Source: Dreissena polymorpha
Taxonomy: Eukaryota; Mollusca; Bivalvia; Myida; Dreissenidae
DNA: 64,000 bases
Direction of reading: 5' to 3'
Assembly: GCF_020536995.1 (NCBI RefSeq)
Contig: NC_068359.1
Location: 122,697,661-122,761,660 of the forward strand
This document shows positions 1 through 10,596 of the stretch, in pieces. Both the position numbers and the translations under genes were made by a program. Every line of letters begins with the position of its first letter. Position 1 is the stretch's first letter. A model generated the notes under the pieces. That model searched no databases. It was not told where the DNA came from and saw only the letters and a program-made list of their open reading frames with translations.

Positions 1-29
1 TTAAAAAGCGTTGTTCACATAATTAGCAT

Positions 30-345
30 GGAAATGCATTATAGCGGACAGTCGGTCGGCTATTGGACGATATGGCGCCGGCTGAAGGTTAATCATAATA
101 TGCATGTAAGCCAAAATGAGAAATGCACATCGACTTAAAAGACGTCTCTATTGTGTAAAAGGACCAAACAACATTTGGCATGAAGATGGTTATGATAAGT
201 TGAAGCCGTTTGAATTTTGTATACACGGAGCGATAGATGGTTTGAGCTGGAACATATCTGGTTTAAGTTTTCTGACACTAACAACGATCCCAAACTGATT
301 GCCAGACATTATTTGGAAGCATTGAAACGCATTGAAAAATCACCT
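30..345 (+). mobile_element. Fossil fragment of an integrase-type (rve-like) transposase
   Basis: Translated plus-strand segments resemble a eukaryotic integrase-core protein seen in many invertebrate genomes. A stretch reading GYWTIWRRLKVNHNMHV is followed by RRLYCVKGPNNIWHEDGYDK, then an IHGAIDG block and an SDTNNDPKLIARHYLEAL block. In the family the WHxDG aspartate is the first residue of the DDE triad, and the IDG(F/Y)S strand follows it. The fragment is broken, with at least two breaks, and lacks the rest of the catalytic core. It lies just left of the duplicated block and is not repeated elsewhere in the window. Family assignment (IS3EU-like DNA transposon, or another integrase-bearing element) is inference from remembered motifs. 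Confidence 0.5.
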
Positions 346-590
346 CGCATAAAATATATAAGCATGTTTAACTTGTGTAAAACCATTTTATTAACCATTT
401 TGTTGTTGCCTTGTTTAGATGTTCTTATATTTAAGAATAAATGCTATAATTTATGAAAATAAATTGTCATGTTGAACTTTTGTAAACCATTTTGTTAGCC
501 ATCCTTTATGTAAAATCTTGTAAATTTGTACCTCGACTTTTCAAAAGATAAGGAGAGCTATTTCTCTCACCTATGCGTTGACATAGGCAT
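346..590. other. AT-rich spacer, nothing recognised
   Basis: No convincing coding signal or repeat was seen between the integrase fossil and the first base of duplication unit A. The short open frames here lack codon structure and recognisable motifs. Confidence 0.5.
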
Positions 591-2468
591 TATGCTCTGT
601 CTAAGTTTTTTATACCTCCGAAGATGTTTTGTAAGTCACTTTAGATATTTCACACTTGCTGATAATAATGACCCCTTTTTATTGGCAAGAAAAGGTAACT
701 CTTTCATGCATTTTATTAGAATTATGACCCTTTTTGTTCCTAAGAAATATGTCTAGCTATACGTACTACCTCAAATATTTTCAATTATTTTCAAACCCCT
801 GGATATATTGGTTTAAGATTTTTCATATTTGTTACCCAGCATGACCCTTTAAACCTCTAAGCAAGTGTAGATTACTCTGTTAAGCTTAATTGTATGTTGT
901 TTTTTTTTTCAAATTGTATTTGATTAAATGCGTCATGGTGCAAGAAACGTTTATCACGATTAACATAATTGATGTTCGTTCTAAACAAGCTGATAATCTC
1001 GTTGTTTTATGCGACATAGGGAAAATAAACGCGACTTGCAAACGGAATCCAAGTAAAGAAAACGCAATCGAGACAACTTATCATATGTCCTGCCCAAATG
1101 CATGTTGGAGAATTTCTGCTTTTCAGATTTACAAGAAATTTGGTAAATGTGGTAAACATTGGCGAAAAATTATGTAGATGCGTTTTAACCATGCTATCAA
1201 AATTCCGCGTTTCCTTTTATGTTAAATAACATAAAAATATTGTGTATTCCTCTATGGTCAATTTCGAAAGAAGCGTTTATTCCGAACGAGTTCTTTTTGT
1301 GTTCTGGTTTAAAGCCATCCTCCTAACGCACCCACGTCTTATGTTGTTATTTCCTGTAGATTGTGTGCCTGTCTTCTACTTATTGTTGCATTGCGTTTAT
1401 TTATTACTGTGCGTTTATTAAATAACTCTGCTTTTGCCACGTTCTTTTCACGGTTTCTTCATTTGGGCGAATGTATTTTTTTTATTTACATGACACATCG
1501 TTTTTTAATACAATTTTTGATAGAAGACATTTTCATCATTTAAATTGACAATATGCCAAAAATGAAATAAAGGAAAGGTTACATCAATGTACTAAAAATT
1601 TTACTATACTGGAATTGGATTTAGCATAAGCGAACCACAAGTCTCGCACACGCCAGTAATATTATCTTGGGCATTCTCTCTCAACCGTCAAAGGGAGGAA
1701 ACTCGGAAACTCATTCTAATAATCACGTTAAGTTAAATGCGTTTTACACATGTTAAATGCACTCTTCTACCTGAATGCGATTTTATATTTGAAGTTTGTA
1801 AAGCTTTGCTATTGTACAGCACGGAATTCAAATTGAGACGGACGGACAAACAAATGGATGGGCGGCCAAAGTTATAGCGATATATTCTATTGAATTACTA
1901 ACAATTAAGAGACTAAACTCATTTCAACCATTCCACGATGTGAGCTTTACACGATGAGTATCGATTACTTTATAGGAACTTTCTGAAATGCCTATCTAAA
2001 TAGGCAATCCATATATAAATCGCGTGTATATCAAATTACGATAAGGCGCTATGGCGAGTTTGCTAGAATACGATGTATTAGGGTGATAATACGATTTCAG
2101 ATTGATATATAAATATCGTGGTCTCGCATCACGATGCGGATACACGAGGTTGCAATGTGGAGTCGCGATACTACTATCGCGATTACGCATCGTGATCTCG
2201 CGTTTTCGCACCGTGACATTGTTTTCTCTGATTTCACTCCAACATATACAGAGGGTGTAATCACGTGATAAACATGATGTCGACGTCAATTCTGAGACAA
2301 GTATATTCTTCCGTTTTATACCATTTATAGCTTTTGTTTAGTTTTTAAATGCAGCTAAACTTTCCTACCATATCAGTGAGAAAGTGATGAATGTTATATA
2401 CGTATTAATATTCACTTTATTTCTCGACTTTATTCGCTACGAATTTTCTAATCGGGGCTATAATTTCC
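591..2468. other. Noncoding part of unit A
   Basis: No gene recognised. Near 2115-2215 there are short palindromic words built on TCGCATCACGATGCG and CGCATCGTGATCTCGCG, a small imperfect inverted structure. Open frames here are short and AT-driven. The whole stretch recurs in unit B. Confidence 0.5.
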
Positions 2469-2477
2469 GGATCGCCC

Positions 2478-3445
2478 CGCAGGTGGTTAGCGTGTGGCTA
2501 TGATATTAATTAGTAAAAACATCATTTTGAATGATAAATAATCATATTATAACGAAAAATTAACTTTTCTGGAAAAAAAATTTCACTATCAACTATATAT
2601 ATAACAAGGTATGCAACCCAAAATCAGCCCAAAACGGGGTGCATCGCTTTGAACAGTCATATCTTCATCAATTGTGCAGCGATTTTCACGATCTCGGTCT
2701 TATTCAACGCAGAAATGAATTTCCTTTCTGGAAATGTATATGTCTTGCAATATTTTTACAAATGCTGGGTCAAATTTTAAGAAATTACACGATACACAAC
2801 TCGCATGACCCAATTGACAGTGATCATGCAGTCTTTATGAATGAAATCTCCAGTTGTAAAGACACACCTCCGCATTAGACCAATGAAATCACTCGTATGT
2901 TTAAAATGTCAGTTAGTTGAAATGTGTGTAAACAAAGGTTTCAAACGGCGCTGGAAGTTAGTCTTGATGCATAATGTAACGACAAGAACGGTAGTAATGT
3001 TTTTTCATACGTTTTATTGAATTATGGTATCGAACTACATGAACTTTGTAGGGAAGTTGCCCTTTACTCCGTGAAGATTTCAGTCTTAAAGACAGCATGA
3101 TCACTGTCAACTGGGTCATGCGAGTTGTGTATCGTGTTATTTCTTAAAATTTGACCCAGCATTTGTAAAAATATTGCAAGACATATACATTTCCAGAAAG
3201 GAAATTCATTTCTGCGTTGAATAAGACCGAGATCATGAAAATCGCTGCACAATTGATGAAGATATGACTGTTCAAAGCGATGCACCCCGTTTTGGGCTGA
3301 TTTTGAGTTGCATACCTTGTTATATATATATTTGATAGTGAAATTTTTTTTCCAGAAAAGTTAATTTTTCGTTATAATATGATTATTTATCATTCAAAAT
3401 GATGTTTTCACTAATTAATATCATTGCCACACGCTAACCACCTGT
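2478..3445. mobile_element. Long-TIR foldback DNA transposon, non-autonomous (Mutator-like?)
   Basis: The left arm at about 2478-2849 is repeated in reverse complement at about 3075-3445, roughly 370 bp each and highly similar. The termini read CAGGTGGTTAGCGTGTGG at the left and its complement at the right. The word GGATCGCCC flanks both ends (2469-2477 and 3446-3454), as expected of a 9-bp target-site duplication. Long TIRs plus a 9-bp duplication fit Mutator-like elements; that is inference from family knowledge. Only about 225 bp separate the arms and no transposase is present. The near-identical 70-odd-residue open frames on opposite strands inside it are simply the two arms. Confidence 0.75.
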
Positions 3446-3454
3446 GGATCGCCC

Positions 3455-4690
3455 TTGTAATTCAGTGGTCGCCAAAGCGAATCATTGAGTGACCCTATAC
3501 TGAGCACATTGTACAAGTAGGCTGTTTATTGTATATATAGCGTTGTTAGTTCCAACATTGTAACGTATTATTTTAAAATTAAGTGCTCTCGTAAAGTGTT
3601 CACAGAGAGGGATCGGGGTACAGGATCACGTGACTTTATAGGGTTCACAAATAGATGTTAATGGATGCAAAAACACCGGTAAGCTATGCCTGTTGACTTT
3701 GTTTTGTTTTTTAATGTTTCTGAAAAATTTCAGGTCGTGCATAAAATAGATTTTTATGTTGCTAATGGCAATTTGATATACATTAGAATTTCTTTATTTG
3801 ATACGCCTGTGTTCTTGGCCAAAAATTCGATGTATACACGATTCATTAACAAGGTTATGCTGCGCGCAACGTAAAATTTTGGCACCGATTTCAAAGGTAT
3901 TCAATAGTGTATTCGTAAATCTTATGATATCGGCACATGCAAACTTTAAACAAAACCTGTCTTTTATGCACTAAAGATTTTTGGAAACATATTTTAATAA
4001 CTTTGAGATATTAAAGTTCATAACGGTGTGTTTTCATTCTGTCCAGCCCGTGTGTAATCATCTGTGAACCCCGTTGATCCTGCATCTGGGTATCGATCAG
4101 CTTAATAAGCAGCATGCGTGGACGTTATATTTTAACACCAACACACTGCACGCCTCATATTTCATGGTTAGACAACGTTCTATAATATAAGGCGTTTTAA
4201 TACAGCCAACTCAAATGTTAACTGTGAACACACGTAGGATGCAATTGGTTTTCTCTGTTTGTTAGAGTTATTTCCCTTTACATACACATTGCATTATATT
4301 TTGATAAACTTTGCCCTCCCGATCATTTTTTATTATTTGATAACTGCTTATGTATATCACTATGCATGATCACGTGGGGTTCCCCCTTTTAAGTGTAATT
4401 TATGCAAATACGACGGTACATGGGGCTTAATTACAAACTACTTTTTATTACATTTTTTCTTTAGGTTTTCAACTAGTGCATAAAAGACAGATTTTTTGCT
4501 GCTTAAGATAATTGGAAATATATTTCAGAATTAATTTAGTTAACAAACATGTGTTATTGTTCATAATTCGATTTGTACTACACGGTTATGCTTCACGCCA
4601 CGTGATATTTTGTCACAGATTTTAGACGTAGTCAATGATTTATTTTATTGTATAATACTCAAGTTTTGATGATGCTTTGATGCAACTGCT
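3455..4690. other. Noncoding spacer found only in unit A
   Basis: AT-rich DNA without a recognisable gene. It lies inside the segment absent from unit B. A frame at 3686-3874 is open but shows no motif. The words around 3935-4090 (CTTTTATGCACTAA..., CTGTCCAGCCC, CCCTGTTGAT-like) recur in diverged form near 53320-53450, so part of it belongs to an old repeat. Confidence 0.45.
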
Positions 4691-4921
4691 TTAACCCATT
4701 TATTCCCAGTGGACTCTCCCATCCTTCTAAGTTGGATCAATTTATTTCCAAAATTAGGGATGTCTAGTATATTTATTTTTATATTTAGAACAATTCTTAC
4801 AGAAATTCCTTTAAGCAAACAGCGTAGACCCAGATGAGACGCCGCATCATGCGGCGTCTCATCTGGGTTTACGCTGTTTGCAATGTCCTTTTTTTCAGGA
4901 CGCTAGGCATGAATGGGTTAA
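4691..4921. mobile_element. TTAA-flanked hairpin MITE, copy 1
   Basis: The element begins TTAACCCATT and ends AATGGGTTAA, and carries a long internal hairpin at about 4822-4887 centred on GCCGCATCATGCGGC. TTAA at both edges fits a piggyBac-type target site, which is inference. Two further copies lie at 6116-6330 and 41334-41563, in the opposite orientation as judged by the internal words CCTAGCGTCCTGAAAAAAGG. Confidence 0.75.
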
Positions 4922-4971
4922 ACTTGTGGCCTTTTGGCGAGTTTGAAGACTGTCAACACCAAGACTGAGTA

Positions 4972-5850
4972 ACATATGATACCAGGACTGAGGTACATGT
5001 GATACCAGGTTTAAATTACATGTGATACCAGGTCTGAGTTACATGTGATACCAAGTCTGGACTTAATGTGATACCATGTCTGAGCTATATGTGATACCAT
5101 GTCTGAACTTCATGTGATACCAGGTTTGGGCTGCGTGTGATACCAGGTCTGAGCTTCGTGTGATATCATGTCTGAGATTCGTGTCAAACCAGGTCTGAGC
5201 TGCGTGTGATACCAGGTCTGAACTTCATGTGATACCAGGTCTGAGCTACATGTGATACCAGGTCTGAGCTTCATGTGATACCAGGTCTGGGCTACATGTG
5301 ATACTAGGTCTGAACTTCATGTGATACCAGGTCTGAGCTACATGTGATACCAGGTCTGAGCTTCATGTGATACCAGGTCCGAGCTTCATTTGATACCAGG
5401 TCTGAGCATCATGCAATACCAGGTCTGAGCTACCTGGGATACCAGGTCTGAGCATCATGCAATACCAGGTCTGAGCTACATGTGATACCAGGTCTGAGCT
5501 ACATGGGATACCAGGTCTGAGCTACATGGGATACCAGGTCTGAGCATCATGCAATACCAGGTCTGAGCTACATGGGATACCAGGTCTGAGCTACATGTGA
5601 TACGAGGTCTGAGCTACATGGGATACCAGGTCTGAGCTACATGGGATACCAGGTCTGAGCTACATGTGATACGAGGTCTGAGCTACATGGGATACCAGGT
5701 CTGAGCTACATGTGATACGAGGTCTGAGCTACATGGGATACTAGGTCTGAGCTTCAATCGATACCAGGTCTGAGCTTCGTGTGATAACATGTTTGAGCTT
5801 TATTTGCTACCAGGTGTTAGCTGCATGTGATACCAGGTATGTGCTAAATG
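4972..5850. repeat. 23-bp minisatellite, about 38 units
   Basis: Tandem copies of GATACCAGGTCTGAGCTACA plus TGT, with units varying at the ACATG/TTCATG and GTGAT/GGGAT positions. Blocks of higher-order repetition occur, for example the units with TACATGGGATACC and with GATACGAGG near 5500-5740. The unit length is not a multiple of three, so it is not coding. The array lies in the part missing from unit B. Confidence 0.93.
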
Positions 5851-6115
5851 CGATGTTTGCAAACCAAGATCTTTGCTACGCGCTCTACTTCCAGTTCTGT
5901 AGTTTTTTTTGTCAAACAAAGGCAGTTTAACCGAAAAGTAAAAAAAAAATATACTACACGCGTGTATTCTTTGTTTATTATTGCAAAAGTAGCCCTTACG
6001 TGAAACATGTGATACATTATATTCGAAGAAAAGACTATCATGGTATAACAAGGAATTATACTAGTTAGCTCAAGTGTAATGTTTTGATTCTTCTACCGCA
6101 CCAGTTTATATGTTA

Positions 6116-6330
6116 TTAACCCATTTATGCCTAGCGTCCTGAAAAAAGGACATTGCAAACAGCGTAGACCCAGATGAGACGTCTCATTTGGTTCTGCGTT
6201 GTTTACTTAAAGGATTTTATGTAAGAAATATTCTAAATATAGAAATAAAAATACTATACATCCCTAATTTTGGAAATAAATAGATCCAATTTAGAAGGAT
6301 GGGAGAGTCCACTAGGCTTAAATGGGTTTA
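6116..6330. mobile_element. TTAA-flanked hairpin MITE, copy 2 (degraded)
   Basis: Same family as the 4691-4921 element. It starts TTAACCCATTTATGCC and ends AAATGGGTTTA. The internal hairpin has lost most of one arm: CCCAGATGAGACGTCTCATTTGG remains as a short palindrome. Two copies of one family about 1.2 kb apart bracket the 23-bp minisatellite. Confidence 0.7.
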
Positions 6331-7569
6331 TGTTGAAATAACTGTCGCTTTAGATACACAAACCGGTTTAAACCACTAAATATTTGTTAAAACGTGTAAG
6401 CGAATAATGATTTTAAAGGTTTGTGTGCTGGAGGACTTAATCTTTCCATGTAAAGAGGGTAATAAGTGGCGTCAGTGCATACGAAGGCAAGCTTTGGATC
6501 CGTAATATTGCCCAGATTTATATCCAAATAACGCAGAACGTATCATAACATAAAAAGAGTAAGACATGTTGAATATGTTTTATTTAAGAAATAACAAGTG
6601 ATTTTCTTTCTTTCTTCAATTATACAGTATTATAATACAATTCAGTTTTAATCAATACTTGCATATAAAGCGACCTACAAAACAACTTTGCTATGTATAA
6701 ACCGTCAATGACGTCATTCGTCGATTTTAAGCGGGCATGGTATATTCCACCGCCATCACTATCATCAACAGCATTAACACTTCATAGTAATTTTTATAAG
6801 ACTTCCTCGTATTTGTCCTTCTTATATTTGTAATTATCTCTTCATCATCGTTGTGTATTTGCAAAATGCAATTCAAACTAGTTAAAACTATTTAATCCGA
6901 TAAGCCTCGTCTAATGAACATTACTTCATGCTGACCGTTAAAAGATTACTCTAAAACATCCCCGCTGTTTGATATGAAAATTACTCATTATAAGCGAGGC
7001 TAGCACAAGTAGAATCGCTGATTTTTTTTAATTCAAACAAACGCAACCTTTGACCCGTTTATTATATCCAAAATAATACTAAGATATTAGAATATACTTG
7101 ATATAAATATAATGTCTACTGATTTATGTACAAACATGATAATACATAAATATCTAACTGAATTTGCGATTGATATTTCCATCATTGATGTATATAAAAG
7201 ATAAGAGTTATTAATATGATGCTAACAAATACAGATAACTTTATGCTACGTAAAGATCTTGGACAATAGTCCATTTCGTGATTTTGTTCGAAATCATGCA
7301 ATTCCATTGACACAAGTAGCGAACGAATTCTTATTTTTCATATACAAACTGTGTGTCGATCAAGAAACATTGATAACAATTTCAGATACATTAAACAAAC
7401 ATAAAACAACACAAAAAGTAAAATGGTTTTAAACACACATTCTCGTCTTTTGAGTCAGTTGTTAGTGTTATCATACAATGAATATATTTGCAAGAAAGCA
7501 GTTTTATCACGCGCGTACGTCACACGTCTGAGTCACTCTTTCAACAGATCACCTCATGTTATGAACTTC
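6331..7569. other. 3' flank of the secreted-protein gene
   Basis: No separate gene recognised. On the minus strand this lies downstream of the stop codon at 7570-7572. A minus-strand AATAAA (plus TTTATT) occurs near 7057 and could end a 3' UTR of about 0.5 kb, but I cannot show it is used. The deletion breakpoint seen in unit B falls near 6617. Confidence 0.35.
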
Positions 7570-9566
7570 TTAGACCATGAACGCTTGCATCAAGCAGAAT
7601 TGTTGCATTGATGGTGGAAACATCATTTGACACATGGTCATGTCGTACATTGAATCTGAAATTAAAATAGATGTGTCTTGTTCTGAGAAAACTGGGCATA
7701 ATTTATGTGCGTAAAGTGTCGTCCCAGATTAGCCTGTGCAGTCCGCACAGGCTAATCAGGAACGGCACTTTCTGCTTCAACTAGATTTTCGGTATAAATG
7801 GACTTCCTTTAAACGAAAAATACCATAAAAACGGAAAGTGTCGTCCCTGATTAGCCTGTGCGGACTGCACTGGCTAATCTGGGACGACACTTTACGCACA
7901 TGCATTATGCCCAGTTTTCTCACAACGCGGCTCATATTATCATTTTACGCAATTAGAACAGAAATAAATTGGCAGTGATGCAAGCATATCTTTCAACCGA
8001 TTGTAGGACAAACAGCACCCAGAAAATCGGCACTCTGCTATTTTTTGGCATTCCCGGAACAATCGACATCTCGTAAATGTATCGAACAGAATAATCGGCA
8101 CCCGATTTAATTCCAAACCTGGACACACGGACGCGATTTAATGCTAAGAAACATGTAATGATTTTTATCAATAAAAACCGTACCAAACCCTTACGTGTCG
8201 TGATGAATATCACGATTCCACGGTAAAATTAGTGTGATCACACAGTTTATTGACGGGATGTATTAATCTTCTATTTTACCAAGCCATTTAGCGGATTAGA
8301 CTAATTAGCCCAACAAACTATACCGGCTTTCTCAATCGCCTTTAATAGGGTGCCGATTGTCCGGGTTTACAATTAAATCGGGTGCCAATTTTCCTTGTCG
8401 ACAAATTTACGAGATGCCGATTGTCCGGTGATGCAATAAATCACACGTTGCGGTAATACAGCAAGAAGCATACGGAAATCAACACACTGGTCAATACACG
8501 TCTGTTTGTAAGTGCTAAGAATAAGAAACGTTTTTTATATGTGTAGTAACATGTTTTGATTTGTATTCGTATCTTGCGGGCCAATATGATTTTTTTCGAA
8601 ATTCCTTTCATATCCCGATCGGAATCAATATATTATTGCGTTTTGTGCCATTGTCTTATTATATTGTAAATGACATAATTTCAATTAATGTTTGTCTGTC
8701 ATCCTCATCCTATGTTAAAGCTATTAAAAGAAAGACCCTCGATAATATTGTAGAACTCGAGGCCTAAACTTTTTTCATTATGTATGTATGGGACAAATGC
8801 ATACATTTGTAATAATGTTATTGTCGGTATTAGCTTTTGGAAAATATGTTTTAAGAACTAACAGGGCCGATTTTTTCATGTTTTCATATCTGAAAAGAAT
8901 CGGATTGCGTGTAAATAACACAATATTAGTATGTATTTAATTATTTTTATCCATGTTTGAAATTCTGAGTGCAAGATTTTTACACGGGAGTTATATATAT
9001 GTCGACAGTGTACGAGATTATTATCTGAATCGCCAAAAGTAACATGATTTTAATTAAAACGTCAAAAGTAAATGCGTGTGACTGCATTCAAATATCGGAC
9101 AAACTATATTTTTGTTATACAATGGTTCAATATAAATTACATTTATTTTAATATAGCAGTCCCTTGTTCATCTGAATAAATTCGCCATGTGTTCTTGCAT
9201 CTATATACTGTGTTGTCAATATGTAAATATGATGATTCTGTAATAAAAACAATACTTGAATGACCTATTTAAGCGTCCCTTACCTCCAAGATTTCCGGTC
9301 ATTGCGCTCATCTGTAACCATGGGTTACTTCCGCCTCTGCTTGTACCTGCAATCTGTCCCAACCCACCGAAGCGAGGGTCAATCACACTACCACCCGGTG
9401 CTGATGAACCCACTCCTTGGCCGGTTGCACTTCCGGAAGAGCCGCCACCGCTGGGCGACTCGGAAAACATGTTCCGCATAAGCATCAAGCGCATTAAATC
9501 ATTTGTCTGAGCATGAGTAACCGCCATGGCACACGTAATCACAAACAACACGACCACTACCCTCAT
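7570..9566 (-). CDS. Two-exon small secreted Met- and Gly/Ser-rich protein (unit A copy)
   Basis: Exon 1 is 9284-9566 and exon 2 is 7570-7655, giving 122 aa. Exon 1 starts MRVVVVLFVITCAMAVTHA, a typical signal peptide of about 19-20 residues. A Met-rich block (NDLMRLMLMRNMF) follows, then a Gly/Ser-rich stretch. Exon 1 ends GGAG before GTAAGG, one base into a codon. Exon 2 follows a pyrimidine-rich TTTTAATTTCAG acceptor and supplies the missing two bases, making Asp. It then encodes SMYDMTMCQMMFPPSMQQF, CLMQAFMV and a stop. I count 16 Met in all and two Cys in the mature chain. An upstream in-frame ATG at 9591-9593 would add nine residues before the signal, so I prefer 9566. The 1.6-kb intron holds a MITE and an inverted-repeat element. 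I do not recognise the family. A secreted matrix, adhesive or peptide role is possible but unproven. Confidence 0.72.
7685..7935. mobile_element. MITE of the GTGTCGTCCCAGATTAGCC family, complete (unit A)
   Basis: Terminal inverted repeats of about 50 bp: the left reads GAGAAAACTGGGCATAATTT then GTGCGTAAAGTGTCGTCCC, and the right is its complement ending GGGCATAATGCATG...CAGTTTTCTC reversed. Subterminal GATTAGCCTGTGC words are also inverted. It lies in the intron of the secreted-protein gene, only about 20-30 bp upstream of the exon 2 acceptor (minus strand). Further copies are at 14214, 18090, 21437, 29833, 42090, 50256, 52055 and 52480. Confidence 0.85.
8047..8435. mobile_element. Inverted-repeat (MITE-like) element in the intron
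   Basis: An arm at about 8047-8130 (with CATCTCGTAAAT, AATCGGCACCCGATTTAATT) reappears as its reverse complement at about 8350-8435 (AATTAAATCGGGTGCC, ATTTACGAGATGCCG). The arms are about 85 bp, imperfect, and separated by about 220 bp. There is no open frame of note. Unit B carries the same structure at about 14580-14970. Confidence 0.6.
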
Positions 9567-9660
9567 TTTCAAGCTTGCGGTGTATAAACGCACGCTACGT
9601 TTAACAAAATCCTAACCCCTCTGTTCTCGACTGTTCAGCTTCTAATGCGCGGAAGAGTTT

Positions 9661-9670
9661 GCGTTTTATC
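9661..9670 (-). promoter_or_regulatory. Possible TATA-like box of the secreted-protein gene
   Basis: On the minus strand GATAAAACGC lies about 95 bp upstream of the chosen start codon. An initiator-like CAGTC lies about 30 bp downstream of it. It is weak and based on position only. Confidence 0.2.
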
Positions 9671-10596
9671 TGCTTACGTTACGTCTTAAATCAAGTTGGC
9701 AGGTCACATGATAATAACTTTCTTTACGCCTGGTAACTGTCTGACGCAGGACCACAAATTTGTGTCTCAACATCATGCAGGCATAAAATGACTATAATTG
9801 GATCCAGTCTAAACAAAGCGAAAGCGACGTCGGATAAACATCTGAATTCCTTAATTTAATGTTGTTGTTTTTTTGCAGCCTAAAGGTACGCTTTTGCAGT
9901 TTTCGTACTCATAAAAAAGTATCAAATTACATGGTTTAAATGAAACTGAAAAGAATTTAAAAATGTTAATGGTTATTTTAGCAAATGTTATACGTGCCTA
10001 TGCAAATATTTTCGGAAAATAAGAAATGTACGCCAATTCAAATCGCCGAAGAACTGTTTCTATCGTGCTATTCATGCAATAAACGTAGTTTTATAGTATA
10101 AAAGACAATTTCATATTTATAGTTTACACAGTCATACAACACTGTAACCTTAATGCGGAAATGCACTTTGGAAAATAATGGGATTTATAATGTTGTCGTA
10201 CGTTTGGCATTCATTTAACAATTCGGCGTCGTTCCTGTTCCAATGACTGAGTGTTGTTTCAAGCCAGATTGTCCATGGTGGACGTGAACATAATTTAACT
10301 GAATATATATTATTTGAAACCGATATGTGATGAGTCTACAATTTTGATTTTTTTTCATATATGATTTAAAACATATAAAAACAAACACTTACTTAGTCCA
10401 ACTTATACAGGTGTTTCGAAAGATAACACTAATGATACAATCAATTCCGAACGATATTAAAAAAAATAAGATATAACTTTTTAAACCTACCATTGTAAAT
10501 TTGGGGCAGTAATTTGGGAAAAAATCTATGCTTTTGACATTGGGGATATGGTCGAATTCGGGACCCAAATTTTGTTGAACAAAAGCGCTGCTCTAA
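9671..10596. other. Upstream flank of the secreted-protein gene, end of unit A
   Basis: No gene recognised. From about 9877 (GCAGCCTAAAGGTACGC) this sequence recurs three times, in A, in B from 16412 and in D from 19811, because the C/D duplication starts here. Confidence 0.5.

Larger units (their letters stand above)
591..10596. repeat. Tandem duplication unit A (10.0 kb)
   Basis: Sequence from TATGCTCTGTCTAAG at 591 recurs at 10597. The last bases of unit A (GCGCTGCTCTAAT) recur at the end of unit B, near 17133. Unit A therefore abuts unit B head to tail. Unit A contains a long-TIR foldback element, two TTAA-flanked MITEs, a 23-bp minisatellite and the two-exon secreted-protein gene. Unit B lacks A positions of about 3150 to 6617. 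The differences I read between the copies are nearly all single-base indels, often in homopolymers. Confidence 0.92.

Noticed and set aside
2639-3285. Two nearly identical 73-79 aa proteins on opposite strands
   Set aside because: They are the two arms of one inverted repeat read outward, and differ by frame-neutral accident.
4972-5850. CRISPR-like regular repeats
   Set aside because: The 23-bp units are contiguous with no unique spacers, in a eukaryotic genome; it is a minisatellite.
9256-9510. Plus-strand Pro-rich 84-aa frame (and the 138-aa frame in unit B)
   Set aside because: Antisense to exon 1 of the secreted-protein gene, whose signal peptide and splice site fix the minus strand as coding.
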